Assembly: GCF_001005085.2 (NCBI RefSeq)
Contig: NZ_LBMU02000075.1
Coordinates: 1-64,000 of the forward strand
Direction: 5' to 3'
Source: Streptomyces humi
GTDB taxonomy: Bacteria; Actinomycetota; Actinomycetes; Streptomycetales; Streptomycetaceae
DNA: 64,000 nt
Part shown: positions 17,161-26,088 of the stretch, one piece after another
Layout of the letters: every line of letters starts with the position of its first letter
Numbering within the stretch: position 1 is the first letter of the stretch
The notes under the pieces: generated by a model
What the model was told of the DNA's origin: nothing
What the model saw: only the letters and a program-made list of their open reading frames with translations
Databases searched by the model: none
Made by a program: the position numbers and the translations under genes

Positions 17161-18495
17161 TCAGGCCGGCGGGCTCACCTCGTCCTCCACCGTGCGGTCG
17201 CGGCCCGCCAGCCAGCCGACGGCCATCTGCGGGACCATCAGTACGACCATGAGCAGGATCGGCACGCCCCAGCCGCCGCTGCTCTGGTAGAGCACGCCCA
17301 CCAGCAGCGGGCCGGGGATGGAGATGAGGTAGCCGGTGCTCTGGGCGAACGCGGACAGCTGGGCCACCCCCGCGCCGGTCCTGGAGCGCATCCCGACCAT
17401 GGTGAGGGCCAGCGGGAAGGCACAGTTGGAGACGCCGAGCAGCAGGGCCCAGGCCCAGGCGCCGGCGGCGGGCGCGAGGTACAGACCGGCGTATCCGGCG
17501 AGGCCGCAGACGCCCAGCACGATCACGATCGGGCCCTGGTGGGGCAGCCGGGTGGCCACCCGCGGGATGACGAAGGCCAGCGGCACGCCCATCACCATGG
17601 TGACGGCGAGCAGCAGCCCGGCCGTGCCGGCGGACACGCCGGCGTCGCGGAAGATCTGGGCCATCCAGCCCATCGTGATGTAGGCGGCGGTGGCCTGGAG
17701 CCCGAAGAACACGGCGAGCGCCCAGGCGGTACGGCTCCGGGTGATCCGCAGCGCGGGGCGCTCCTGCTCCGCACGCGCGCGGGTCCCGTCGGCCGGCGTG
17801 GCCGGGCCCCGGTCGCGCGCCAGCGGCGCCCACGGCAGCACGGCGGCCGCCGCGAGGGCCGCCCAGACGGCCAGGCCGGTCTGCCAGCCGCCGCCCAGCG
17901 CGTCGGTCATGGGCACGGTCACCGCGGCGGCGATCGCGGTGCCGGCGGCGAGGGCCATCGAGTACAGGCCGGTCATGGAGCCGACCCGGTCGGGGAACCA
18001 GCGCTTGACGATGACCGGCATCAGCACGTTGCTGACCGCGATGCCCATCAGCGCGAGCGCGCTGCCGGCCAGGAACCCGGCCGTGCCCCCGGCGTACGGC
18101 CGTATCAGCAGGCCGGCCGTGATGGCCACCATGCCGGCGCAGACCACCGCGGGCGGTCCGAAGCGGCGGGCCAGCCGGGGGGCCATGACCCCGAAGACGG
18201 CGAAGCAGAGCGGGGGGACGGAGGTGAGCAGTCCGGCGACGCTGCCGCTCATGCCGAGACCGTCGCGGACCTCCTCCAGGAGCGCGCCGAGGCTGGTGAT
18301 GGCGGGGCGGAGGTTGACCGCGGCCAGCAGGATGCCGACCACGAAGAGCCGTGTGGTCCACGCGCGCGGGGAGCGCGCGGGGCTCCGGTCGGATGCCGGG
18401 GGGCGTGTGGTCATGGGTGCCGTGGATGTCGTGCGTGCCGTGGGTGTCGTGGGTGTCGGGACCGGTGTTGTCGTGCGGGATTCCTCGCCTGCCAT
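17161..18495 (-). CDS. MFS transporter (CynX/NimT-type exporter)
   Basis: A 444-residue major facilitator with about twelve membrane segments. Each half begins with an A-x-N-L-R-P-type helix (LLAAVNLRPAITSLGALLEEV at about 55-75), the CynX/NimT landmark. The Thr/Pro-rich N-terminal 45 residues are poorly conserved. Start 18495 was chosen because a TATGAT -10 lies exactly seven bases upstream with no Shine-Dalgarno, a typical leaderless layout; 18414 is an alternative. It is divergent from a GntR regulator with a shared operator, so its substrate is probably the GntR effector. Confidence 0.88.
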   Translation of the reverse strand: MAGEESRTTTPVPTPTTPTARTTSTAPMTTRPPASDRSPARSPRAWTTRLFVVGILLAAVNLRPAITSLGALLEEVRDGLGMSGSVAGLLTSVPPLCFAVFGVMAPRLARRFGPPAVVCAGMVAITAGLLIRPYAGGTAGFLAGSALALMGIAVSNVLMPVIVKRWFPDRVGSMTGLYSMALAAGTAIAAAVTVPMTDALGGGWQTGLAVWAALAAAAVLPWAPLARDRGPATPADGTRARAEQERPALRITRSRTAWALAVFFGLQATAAYITMGWMAQIFRDAGVSAGTAGLLLAVTMVMGVPLAFVIPRVATRLPHQGPIVIVLGVCGLAGYAGLYLAPAAGAWAWALLLGVSNCAFPLALTMVGMRSRTGAGVAQLSAFAQSTGYLISIPGPLLVGVLYQSSGGWGVPILLMVVLMVPQMAVGWLAGRDRTVEDEVSPPA

Positions 18496-18502
18496 GAGGC
18501 CC

Positions 18503-18533
18503 ATCATAGAATCATGGGATGATTGGTTGTCCA
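18503..18533 (-). promoter_or_regulatory. Leaderless promoter of the MFS gene
   Basis: On the minus strand, TGGACA (18533-18528) and TATGAT (18508-18503) are separated by 19 bases. The A of the ATG at 18495 lies eight bases after the -10, as expected if transcription starts on the start codon. The GntR-type operator fills the spacer. Confidence 0.55.
18510..18524. promoter_or_regulatory. Candidate FadR/GntR operator
   Basis: A perfect dyad AATCAT-GGG-ATGATT lies in the 91-bp divergent gap between the MFS and GntR genes, between the -35 and -10 of the MFS promoter. The arm length and short spacer are typical of GntR-family sites. Binding here would block MFS transcription directly. Confidence 0.6.
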
Positions 18534-18586
18534 CCTCCGGGCAGGCTCGACCGCCCTCGCCCGGTCCCCGCGTGCGAAGGTGTGCC

Positions 18587-19279
18587 ATGCCTCTGAGCCA
18601 TCCGCGCCGGTCGGCGCTGTCCGAGCAGGTCATCGCCGAGCTGCGGAACCAGATCGCCTCCGGCGAGTGGCCGGTCGGCTCGCGCATCCCCACCGAGCCG
18701 GAACTGGTCGAGCAGCTGGGAGTGGCCCGCAACACCGTCCGGGAGGCCGTCCGCGCGCTGGCGCACAACGGGCTGCTGGACATCCGCCAGGGCTCCGGCA
18801 CGTACGTCGTGGCCACCAGTGAGCTGGCGGGTGTGATGCACCGCCGGTTCGCCGACGCCGACCCCCGGCACATCGCGGAGCTGCGCTCCACGCTGGAGTC
18901 GTCGGCGGCCCGGCTGGCCGCCGCCCGGCGCACCGACAAGGACCTCAGGCAGCTGGACGCACTGCTGGTGCGCCGCGAGCGGGCCTGGGAGTCGGGCGAG
19001 ACGGAGGCGTTCGTGACGGCCGACGCGACCTTCCACCTCGCCGTGGTGGCCGCCTCGCACAACGACGTGATGACGGCGATGTACGCCGACCTGGGCGAGG
19101 TGCTGCGGGACTGGCTGCGCGCGGACGTCGGTGCCGAGCTGACCCCGGAGACCTACATGGACCACGCCCGGCTGGTCGAGGCGATCCGCGCGGGCGACGC
19201 GGACGCGGCGGCGAAGGAGGCGGGGAGCTACCCGTTCCAGTGCCGGCCGGGCCGGCTCAGCTCACCTCCAGGTGGCTGA
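18587..19279 (+). CDS. GntR-family (FadR/FCD type) transcriptional regulator
   Basis: A 230-residue regulator. The winged helix-turn-helix (about 8-72) has SGEWPVGSRIPTEPELVEQLGVARNTVREAVRAL and GSGTYV. An FCD effector domain follows (about 85-215) with the His/Asp metal-site residues in FHLAVVAASHND and MDHARLVEAI. GAAGG six bases upstream supports the ATG. It probably represses the divergent MFS exporter. Its 3' end overlaps the convergent small secreted gene by 23 bp. Confidence 0.9.
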   Translation: MPLSHPRRSALSEQVIAELRNQIASGEWPVGSRIPTEPELVEQLGVARNTVREAVRALAHNGLLDIRQGSGTYVVATSELAGVMHRRFADADPRHIAELRSTLESSAARLAAARRTDKDLRQLDALLVRRERAWESGETEAFVTADATFHLAVVAASHNDVMTAMYADLGEVLRDWLRADVGAELTPETYMDHARLVEAIRAGDADAAAKEAGSYPFQCRPGRLSSPPGG

Positions 19280-19607
19280 TCCACACCGCGCGGACGTCCT
19301 TCCAGCAGCGCCCGGAGAGCCGTACGGTGCTCGCCGGGCCGGCGTCGGCGGGGGCGCCGTCGGTGTCGATGTCCCACCACTCGGCGCACTCGATGTGCAG
19401 CTGCACCCGGTCGGTGGCGACGTAGGGGTTGTGGCAGTAGGCCACCACACGGGAGCCCTGGACGGTGGTCCGGCAGGACGCGCCGAACAGCTGCGGGGCG
19501 GGTGGGTGACCGCTCGGCACGCGCGCGTGGGACGCGGCGTCGTACGGCAGGGCGAGCACCAGGGCGAGGGCCGCGGCCGCCGGGGCCAGGCTGCGGGACA
19601 GGCGCAC
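19257..19607 (-). CDS. Small secreted protein with four cysteines
   Basis: A 116-residue precursor. A signal peptide (LSRSLAPAAAALALVLALPYDAASHA) is followed by a compact extracellular domain with four cysteines (C45, C58, C74, C101 approximately), likely two disulfides, and motifs VQLHIECAEWWDIDT and VRLSGRCWKDVRAVW. The GTG start at 19607 follows AGGAGG by seven bases. The function is unknown to me. The 3' ends of this gene and gntR overlap, so the two transcripts are antisense there. Confidence 0.75.
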   Translation of the reverse strand: MRLSRSLAPAAAALALVLALPYDAASHARVPSGHPPAPQLFGASCRTTVQGSRVVAYCHNPYVATDRVQLHIECAEWWDIDTDGAPADAGPASTVRLSGRCWKDVRAVWISHLEVS

Positions 19608-19725
19608 AAGAGGACCTCCTCGGCCGGGCTGGGGAGGGTCATCGCGGGGTGGACGCGTGATCCGACGCGATTCCAGGGTGCGCCGTACGGGCGGCGGCGG
19701 CCCGGCCGGTGGGCCGAACGGGTGA

Positions 19726-19755
19726 GGCCCGCCTCCCCTCGCGGGAAGACGGGCC
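19726..19755 (-). terminator. Hairpin terminator of fabG-fabI
   Basis: An imperfect 13-bp stem (GGCCCG and CGGGCC outer arms, CCTCCCC against GGGAAG inside, one G-U pair and one mismatch) lies 16 bases beyond the fabI stop. Confidence 0.55.
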
Positions 19756-19771
19756 CCTGTGACGCCGCCGG

Positions 19772-20539
19772 TCAGGCGCCGATGGCGTGCAGACCGCCGT
19801 CCACGTGGATGATCTCGCCGGTGGTCTTCGGGAACCAGTCGCTCAGCAGGGCGACGATGCCCTTGCCGGCCGGCTCCGGGTCCTTGAGGTCCCACTCCAG
19901 CGGGGAGCGGTGGTCCCAGACCGCGGCCAGGTCGCTGAAGCCCGGGATGGACTTGGCGGCCATGGAGCCGATCGGCCCGGCGGAGATGAGGTTGCAGCGG
20001 ATGTTCTGCTTGCCCAGGTCACGCGCGATGTAGCGGCTGGTGGCCTCCAGGGCGGCCTTGGCCGGGCCCATCCAGTCGTACTGCGGCCAGGCGTACTGGG
20101 CGTCGAAGGTGAGGCCGACGACCGAGCCGCCGTTCTGCATCAGCGGCAGGCAGGCCATGGTCAGCGACTTCAGGGAGTACGCCGAGACGTGCATGGCGGT
20201 GGCCACGGACTCGAACGGCGTGTTCAGGAAGTTGCCGCCGAGCGCGTCCTGCGGGGCGAAGCCGATGGAGTGCACGACGCCGTCGAGGCCGCCGAGCTCC
20301 TCGCCGACCAGGTCGGCAAGGCGGCCGAGGTGCTCGTCGTTGGTGACGTCGAGCTCGATGACCTTGGTGGGCTTGGGGAGCTTCTTGGCGATGCGCTCGG
20401 TCAGCGTGGGCCGCGGGAACGCGGTGAGGATGATCTCCGCGCCCTGCTCCTGGGCCAGCTTGGCCGCGTGGAAGGCGATGGAGGACTCCATCAGCACACC
20501 CGTGATCAGGATGCGCTTGCCCTCGAGGATTCCACTCAT
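19772..20539 (-). CDS. fabI: Enoyl-[acyl-carrier-protein] reductase (NADH) FabI/InhA type
   Basis: A 255-residue enzyme for the last reduction of each fatty-acid elongation cycle. It shows the enoyl-reductase variant of the SDR fold: ITGVLMESSIAFHAA in place of TGxxxGxG, VHSIGFAPQDALG, and the catalytic Tyr/Lys pair in YDWMGPAKAALEATSRY. Length fits InhA/FabI. It lies five bases downstream of fabG on the same strand, an arrangement shared with mycobacterial mabA-inhA. Confidence 0.96.
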   Translation of the reverse strand: MSGILEGKRILITGVLMESSIAFHAAKLAQEQGAEIILTAFPRPTLTERIAKKLPKPTKVIELDVTNDEHLGRLADLVGEELGGLDGVVHSIGFAPQDALGGNFLNTPFESVATAMHVSAYSLKSLTMACLPLMQNGGSVVGLTFDAQYAWPQYDWMGPAKAALEATSRYIARDLGKQNIRCNLISAGPIGSMAAKSIPGFSDLAAVWDHRSPLEWDLKDPEPAGKGIVALLSDWFPKTTGEIIHVDGGLHAIGA

Positions 20540-20544
20540 GGTGA

Positions 20545-21249
20545 TCAGTGACCCATTCCCAGTCCGCCGTCAACAGGGATGACGGCTCCAGTGATGTACG
20601 AGGCGTCGTCCGAGGCCAGGAACCGCACCGTCGCGGCGACCTCCTCGGGCTGCGCGTACCGGCCGAGCGGCACCTGCGCCACGATGCCGGCCCGCTGCTC
20701 GTCGGTGAGCACCTTGGTCATGTCGGTGTCGACGAAGCCGGGCGCGACGACGTTGAAGGTGATGTTGCGCGAGCCCAGCTCCCGGGCGAGCGACCGGGCG
20801 AAGCCGACCAGGGCGGCCTTGGAGGCGGCGTAGTTGGCCTGGCCGGGGCCGCCGTAGAGGCCGACGACCGAGGAGATGAGGACGACGCGGCCCTTCTTGG
20901 CCCGCAGCATGCCGCGGTTGGCACGCTTGACCACCCGGAAGGTGCCGGTGAGGTTGGTGTCGATGACCGAGGTGAAGTCCTCCTCGGACATCCGCATCAG
21001 GAGCGTGTCCTTGGTGATGCCGGCGTTGGCGATCAGGACCTCGACCGGGCCGTGCGCGTCCTCGATCTCCTTGTAGGCCTGCTCCACCTGCTCGGAGTCG
21101 GTGATGTCGCACTTGACGGCCAGGAAGCCGGCCGGCGGCTCGCCCGAGCGGTACGTGATGGCCACCTTGTCGCCGGCGTCGGCGAATGCACGGGCGATGG
21201 CGAGGCCGATGCCCCGGTTGCCTCCAGTGACGAGAACCGAGCGGCTCAA
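20545..21249 (-). CDS. fabG: 3-oxoacyl-[acyl-carrier-protein] reductase FabG
   Basis: A 234-residue SDR reducing beta-ketoacyl-ACP with NADPH. Motifs: TGGNRGIG, the NAG motif (IANAGITKDTLLMRMSEED), catalytic Ser in LISSVVGLYG, Tyr and Lys in YAASKAAL, then PGFVDTDMT and the ending VDGGLGMGH. It is first in the fabG-fabI operon and divergent from tldD. The NAGITKDxLLxRM segment is diagnostic of FabG among SDRs. Confidence 0.95.
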   Translation of the reverse strand: MSRSVLVTGGNRGIGLAIARAFADAGDKVAITYRSGEPPAGFLAVKCDITDSEQVEQAYKEIEDAHGPVEVLIANAGITKDTLLMRMSEEDFTSVIDTNLTGTFRVVKRANRGMLRAKKGRVVLISSVVGLYGGPGQANYAASKAALVGFARSLARELGSRNITFNVVAPGFVDTDMTKVLTDEQRAGIVAQVPLGRYAQPEEVAATVRFLASDDASYITGAVIPVDGGLGMGH

Positions 21250-21484
21250 CAGATCACCCTTTCGTTCGGTCTGACCACCCGCCCGGACAGCTGCGTGACA
21301 GGCGGCTTCATCGAAAACCTATCGGTCCGGCCATCCCGACGGGCAAGCGGGCACCGACAGTGGCTCGGGGGTGTCGCTGTCGGGTCCCTACAGAAAGGTC
21401 CGGCGCCGCCGCGAAACCTGTGGTCCGTACGGCCGCGGACGCGACATGATCGGACGGACAGGCCACGACAGCAGGGAGACCTCG

Positions 21485-23008
21485 GTGCCCCATACCATCG
21501 ACGAAACCTTCACGGCACTTCCGCTACGGCCCCTGGCCGACGCCGCGCTGGCGCGGGCGCGGGCGCTGGGGGCCGAGCACGCGGACTTCCGGTTCGAGCG
21601 GGTGCGCAGCGCGTCCTGGCGGCTGCGGGACGCCAAACCGGCCGGCTCGTCGGACACCACCGACCTGGGGTACGCGGTCCGGGTGGTGCACGGCGGCACG
21701 TGGGGCTTCGCGTCCGGGGTGGACCTGACTCTGGACGCGGCCGCCCGGGTCGCCTCCCAGGCGGTCGCCATGGCGAAACTCTCGGCGCAGGTCATCAAGG
21801 CCGCCGGGTCGGACGAGCGGGTGGAGCTGGCCGACGAGCCGGTGCACGCGGACCGGACGTGGGTCTCGTCGTACGACATCGATCCGTTCACCGTTCCCGA
21901 CGAGGAGAAGTCGGCGCTGCTCGCCGAGTGGAGCGCGCGGCTGCTGGCGGCGAAGGGGGTCAACCACGTCGACGCCTCGCTGCTCACCGTGCACGAGAAC
22001 AAGTTCTACGCCGATACGGCCGGGACCGTGACCACCCAGCAGCGGGTGCGGCTGCACCCGCAGCTGACCGCCGTGTCCGTGGACGGGTCGAGCGGCGAGT
22101 TCGACTCGATGCGGACCATCGCACCGCCGGTCGGCCGCGGCTGGGAGTACCTCACCGGCACCGGCTGGGACTGGGACACCGAGCTGGAGCAGATCCCGGA
22201 GCTGCTCGCCGAGAAGATGCGGGCGCCGAGCGTCGAAGCGGGGCTCTACGACCTCGTGGTCGACCCGTCCAACCTGTGGCTCACCATCCACGAGTCGATC
22301 GGCCACGCCACCGAACTGGACCGCGCGCTCGGTTACGAGGCCGCCTACGCCGGCACCTCCTTCGCCACCTTCGACCAGCTCGGCAAGTTGAAGTACGGCT
22401 CCGAGCTGATGAACGTCACCGGGGACCGCACCGCCGAGCACGGGCTCGCCACCATCGGCTACGACGACGAGGGCGTCGCGGGCCAGTCCTGGGACCTGGT
22501 CAAGGACGGCACGCTCGTCGGCTACCAGCTGGACCGCCGGATCGCGAGGCTGACCGGCTTCGACCGCTCCAACGGGTGCGCGTACGCCGACTCCCCCGGG
22601 CACGTGCCCGTCCAGCGCATGGCCAACGTGTCGCTGCGGCCGGATCCGGCGGGCCTGGCCACGGAGGACCTGATCGGCGGGGTCGACCGCGGGATCTACG
22701 TGGTCGGCGACCGCTCCTGGTCCATCGACATGCAGCGCTACAACTTCCAGTTCACCGGCCAGCGGTTCTTCAGGATCGAGAACGGGCGGATCACCGGGCA
22801 GCTGCGTGACGTCGCCTACCAGGCGACGACCACCGACTTCTGGGGCTCCATGGCGGCCGTCGGCGGGCCGCAGACGTACGTCCTCGGTGGCGCCTTCAAC
22901 TGCGGCAAGGCCCAGCCGGGGCAGGTCGCCGCCGTGTCCCACGGCTGCCCGTCGGCCCTCTTCAAGGGCGTCAACATCCTCAACACCACGCAGGAGGCCG
23001 GTCGATGA
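21485..23008 (+). CDS. tldD: TldD-like metallopeptidase subunit
   Basis: A 507-residue TldD/PmbA-family protein. The zinc-binding HExxxH motif is HESIGHATE at about residues 270-278, and the C-terminal half has GxxxxxxDxxxAR-like RIARLTGFDRSNGCAYA and the ending CGKAQPGQVAAVSHG. In E. coli TldD and TldE form a heterodimeric protease that degrades unfolded peptides and matures microcin B17. The GTG start was chosen for GGGAG upstream. It overlaps tldE by ATGA, so both subunits are made together. Confidence 0.92.
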   Translation: MPHTIDETFTALPLRPLADAALARARALGAEHADFRFERVRSASWRLRDAKPAGSSDTTDLGYAVRVVHGGTWGFASGVDLTLDAAARVASQAVAMAKLSAQVIKAAGSDERVELADEPVHADRTWVSSYDIDPFTVPDEEKSALLAEWSARLLAAKGVNHVDASLLTVHENKFYADTAGTVTTQQRVRLHPQLTAVSVDGSSGEFDSMRTIAPPVGRGWEYLTGTGWDWDTELEQIPELLAEKMRAPSVEAGLYDLVVDPSNLWLTIHESIGHATELDRALGYEAAYAGTSFATFDQLGKLKYGSELMNVTGDRTAEHGLATIGYDDEGVAGQSWDLVKDGTLVGYQLDRRIARLTGFDRSNGCAYADSPGHVPVQRMANVSLRPDPAGLATEDLIGGVDRGIYVVGDRSWSIDMQRYNFQFTGQRFFRIENGRITGQLRDVAYQATTTDFWGSMAAVGGPQTYVLGGAFNCGKAQPGQVAAVSHGCPSALFKGVNILNTTQEAGR

Positions 23009-24399
23009 GCGCCCGTAGCACCAAGCCGCACGAGATCGTCGAGCGCGCTCTCGAACTGTCCCGGGCCGACGGCTGCGTGGTCATCGCCGACGAGCACTCC
23101 ACCGCCAACCTGCGCTGGGCCGGCAACGCGCTCACCACGAACGGTGTCACCCGCGGGCGTTCGCTCACCGTGGTGGCGACCGTGGACGGCAAGGAGGGCA
23201 CCGCCTCCGGTGTGGTGTCCCGCTCGGCCGTGACGCCGGAGGACCTGGAGCCGCTGGTCCGGGCCGCGGAGGCCGCCGCGCGCGGCGCCGGGCCCGCCGA
23301 GGACGCTCAGCCGCTGGTCACGGGCGTGCCGGAGGCGCCGGACTTCACGGACGCGCCCGCCGAGACCTCCTCCGCGGTGTTCGCGGACTTCGCCCCGGCG
23401 CTCGGTGAGGCCTTCGCACGCGCGCGTGCCGGTGGCCGCGAGCTGTACGGCTTCGCCAACCACGAGCTGGTGTCGACCTATGTGGGCACCTCGACGGGAC
23501 TGCGGCTGCGGCACGACCAGCCGAACGGCACCCTGGAGCTGAACGCCAAGTCGCCGGACCGTACCCGGTCGGCCTGGGCCGGGCGGTCCACGCGGGACTT
23601 CAAGGACGTCGACCCGGGCGCGCTCGACGCGGAGCTGGCCGTACGGCTCGGCTGGGCCGAGCGGCGCGTGGAGCTGCCGGCGGGCCGCTACGAGACGCTG
23701 CTGCCGCCGACCGCCGTGGCCGACCTGCTGATCTACCAGCTGTGGTCGGCGTCCGGGCGGGACGCGGCCGAGGGCCGGACGGTGTTCTCCAAGCCGGGCG
23801 GCGGCACCCGGATCGGCGAGAGGCTGAGCGAGCTGCCGCTGACCCTGCGCAGCGACCCGAACGAGCCGGGTCTGGAGTCCGCGCCGTTCGTGGTCGCGCA
23901 CTCCTCCGGCGGCGACCAGTCCGTCTTCGACAACGGGCTGCCGGTCGGCTCCACGGAGTGGGTCGCGGGCGGCGAGCTGAGGAACCTGACGACCACCCGG
24001 CACACCGCGGGTCTCACCGGGCTGCCGGTCGCGCCGGCGGGCGGCAACCTGATCCTGGACGGCGGCGCGGACCGCTCCCTGGAGGAGATGGTCGCCGGCA
24101 CCGGGCGCGGGCTGCTGCTGACCTGCCTCTGGTACATCCGCGAGGTCGACCCGGCGACGCTGCTGCTCACCGGCCTGACCCGGGACGGCGTGTACCTGGT
24201 GGAGAACGGCCAGGTCACGGGGCAGGTGAACAACTTCCGGTTCAACGAGTCGCCGGTGGACCTGCTCGGCCGGGCCACGGAGGCCGGGCGCACGGAAAAG
24301 ACGCTGCCGCGGGAGTGGGGCGACTGGTTCACTAGGGCTGCGATGCCCGCGCTGCGGGTGCCCGACTTCAATATGAGCTCTGTCAGTCAGGGCGTATAA
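23005..24399 (+). CDS. tldE: TldE/PmbA-like subunit
   Basis: A 464-residue partner of TldD without a HExxxH motif, as expected for the non-catalytic subunit. It contains the family segments STANLRWAGNALTTNG, GFANHELVSTYVGTS, NLILDGGADRSLEEMVAGT and VNNFRFNESPVDLL. Start and TldD stop overlap as ATGA. The pair resembles actinobacterial TldD/TldE whose natural substrates are unknown. No peptide natural-product precursor lies beside them. Confidence 0.9.
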   Translation: MSARSTKPHEIVERALELSRADGCVVIADEHSTANLRWAGNALTTNGVTRGRSLTVVATVDGKEGTASGVVSRSAVTPEDLEPLVRAAEAAARGAGPAEDAQPLVTGVPEAPDFTDAPAETSSAVFADFAPALGEAFARARAGGRELYGFANHELVSTYVGTSTGLRLRHDQPNGTLELNAKSPDRTRSAWAGRSTRDFKDVDPGALDAELAVRLGWAERRVELPAGRYETLLPPTAVADLLIYQLWSASGRDAAEGRTVFSKPGGGTRIGERLSELPLTLRSDPNEPGLESAPFVVAHSSGGDQSVFDNGLPVGSTEWVAGGELRNLTTTRHTAGLTGLPVAPAGGNLILDGGADRSLEEMVAGTGRGLLLTCLWYIREVDPATLLLTGLTRDGVYLVENGQVTGQVNNFRFNESPVDLLGRATEAGRTEKTLPREWGDWFTRAAMPALRVPDFNMSSVSQGV

Positions 24400-24456
24400 C
24401 CTCGTAGCCGGTGGTCGCACGACCGCCCGAACATCGTCCAAGGAGATGCGAGAACC

Positions 24457-25725
24457 GTGACGGACATCGTCGACGAGCTGAAGTGGCGGGGGCTGTTCTC
24501 CCTGTCCACCGACGAGGACGCTTTGCGCAAGGCGCTCGCGGACGGTCCCGTCACGTTCTATTGCGGTTTCGACCCGACCGCGCCGTCCCTGCACGTCGGG
24601 CACCTGGTGCAGGTGCTCACGGTGCGCCGGCTCCAGCAGGCCGGGCACCGGCCGCTGGCGCTGGTGGGCGGTGCGACGGGTCTGATCGGTGACCCCCGCC
24701 CGACGGCCGAGCGCACGCTGAACGACCCGGAGACGGTCGCCGGCTGGGTGGGGAAGCTCCGTGCCCAGATCGAGCCGTTCCTGTCCTTCGAGGGCGAGAA
24801 CGCGGCCGTCATGGTCAACAACCTCGACTGGACCGAGGGGTTGTCGGCGATCGAGTTCCTGCGGGACATCGGCAAGCACTTCCGCGTCAACAAGATGCTG
24901 ACGAAGGACTCCGTGGCCCGCCGCCTGGAGTCCGACCAGGGGATCAGCTACACGGAGTTCAGCTACCAGATCCTCCAGGGCATGGACTTCCTCCAGCTGT
25001 TCCGCCGGTACGGCTGCACGCTCCAGCAGGGCGGCAGCGACCAGTGGGGCAACCTCACGGCCGGGCTGGACCTGATCCACCGCCTGGAGCCGGGCGCCGA
25101 GGTGCACGCGCTGGCGACGCCGCTGATGACCAAGGCGGACGGCACCAAGTTCGGCAAGACCGAGGGCGGCGCCGTCTGGCTCGACGCCGAGATGACGACG
25201 CCGTACGCGTTCTACCAGTTCTGGCTGAACGTGGACGACCGGGACATCTCGACGTACCTGCGGATCCTGTCCTTCAGGTCCCGCGAGGAGCTGGAGGAGC
25301 TGGAGAAGCAGACCGAGGAGCGTCCGCAGGCTCGGGCCGCGCAGCGGGCGCTGGCCGAGGAGCTGACCACCCTGGTCCACGGGGCCGACCAGACCGCCGC
25401 GGTGATGGCCGCGTCCCGGGCGCTGTTCGGGCAGGGCGAGCTGGCGGAGCTGGACGACCGGACGCTGTCGGCGGCGCTGTCCGAGGTGCCGCACATCCGG
25501 GTGGCCGAGCTCGGTCCGGTGGTCGACCTGTTCGCCGAGGTCGGGCTGGTGGCCAGCAAGTCCGCCGCGCGGCGGACCGTGAAGGAGGGCGGGGCCTACG
25601 TGAACAACGTGAAGGTGACCGCCGAGGACGCGGTGCCCGCTGAGGCCGAGCTGCTGCACGGGCGGTGGCTGGTGCTGCGGCGGGGGAAGAAGAACCTGGC
25701 GGCCGTGGAGGTCGTGGGTTCCTAG
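24457..25725 (+). CDS. tyrS: Tyrosyl-tRNA synthetase
   Basis: A 422-residue class Ic aminoacyl-tRNA synthetase charging tRNA-Tyr. The HIGH motif appears as HVGH (46-49), the KMSKS loop as KFGKT (about 230), and the tyrosine-binding GxSDQWGN as GGSDQWGN. A C-terminal S4 RNA-binding domain (about 355-420) has SKSAARRTVKEGGAYVNN. The GTG start follows AGGAG. I see no T-box in the 57-bp leader. Confidence 0.97.
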   Translation: MTDIVDELKWRGLFSLSTDEDALRKALADGPVTFYCGFDPTAPSLHVGHLVQVLTVRRLQQAGHRPLALVGGATGLIGDPRPTAERTLNDPETVAGWVGKLRAQIEPFLSFEGENAAVMVNNLDWTEGLSAIEFLRDIGKHFRVNKMLTKDSVARRLESDQGISYTEFSYQILQGMDFLQLFRRYGCTLQQGGSDQWGNLTAGLDLIHRLEPGAEVHALATPLMTKADGTKFGKTEGGAVWLDAEMTTPYAFYQFWLNVDDRDISTYLRILSFRSREELEELEKQTEERPQARAAQRALAEELTTLVHGADQTAAVMAASRALFGQGELAELDDRTLSAALSEVPHIRVAELGPVVDLFAEVGLVASKSAARRTVKEGGAYVNNVKVTAEDAVPAEAELLHGRWLVLRRGKKNLAAVEVVGS

Positions 25726-25733
25726 ACGCCGTA

Positions 25734-25796
25734 GGGGCGCGGGTGCGTCGCTGAGTGCCGGTGTGCCGTGGCCGGTCGCGCAGTTCCCCGCGCCCC
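25734..25796. terminator. Convergent-gap hairpin carrying a dispersed Streptomyces repeat
   Basis: A perfect 10-bp inverted repeat (GGGGCGCGGG / CCCGCGCCCC) brackets a 43-base loop between the ends of tyrS and the GlsB-type gene. The right arm with its flank is, on the minus strand, GGGGAACTGCGCGACC, which recurs at 51380-51395. Confidence 0.6.
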
Positions 25797-25809
25797 TGAC
25801 GGGGCACTC

Positions 25810-26088
25810 TCAAACCCGGTGTTTCCGCTTGCCCAGGGTCGCCATGTACGCCATGTCGCCGAGCGCCACGATGATGATCGCGGCGACCAGCTGGAAGAGG
25901 TGACGGGTCCAGTCGATGCCCGGTGTCGCCGCGACCCCGAAGGCGCGGGCGATCGCGTTGCCCGCGATGGCACCGAGGATGCCGAAGATCGTCGTCAGCC
26001 AGAGGGGGCTGTGCTGCTTGCCGGGGATGATCGCCTTCGCTATCAGACCCAGCACGAATCCCACGATGATCGCCCACAACCAGCCCAT
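25810..26088 (-). CDS. GlsB/YeaQ/YmgE-family stress-response membrane protein
   Basis: A 92-residue protein with three membrane segments. The family signature is WLWAIIVGFVLGLIAKAIIPG, then LTTIFGILGAIAGNAIARAFG and LFQLVAAIIIVALGDMAYM. Members are small transglycosylase-associated-like proteins induced by general stress. GAGGAGG five bases upstream fixes the ATG at 26088. The Asp23-type operon at 48.4-50.6 kb encodes partners that occur with GlsB in firmicutes, though it is unlinked here. Confidence 0.88.
   Translation of the reverse strand: MGWLWAIIVGFVLGLIAKAIIPGKQHSPLWLTTIFGILGAIAGNAIARAFGVAATPGIDWTRHLFQLVAAIIIVALGDMAYMATLGKRKHRV

Noticed and set aside
22816..25659. Very long open frame antisense to tldE and tyrS
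   Set aside because: It mirrors the codon bias of two well-identified genes on the other strand and its translation is Arg/Gly/Val-rich shadow sequence.
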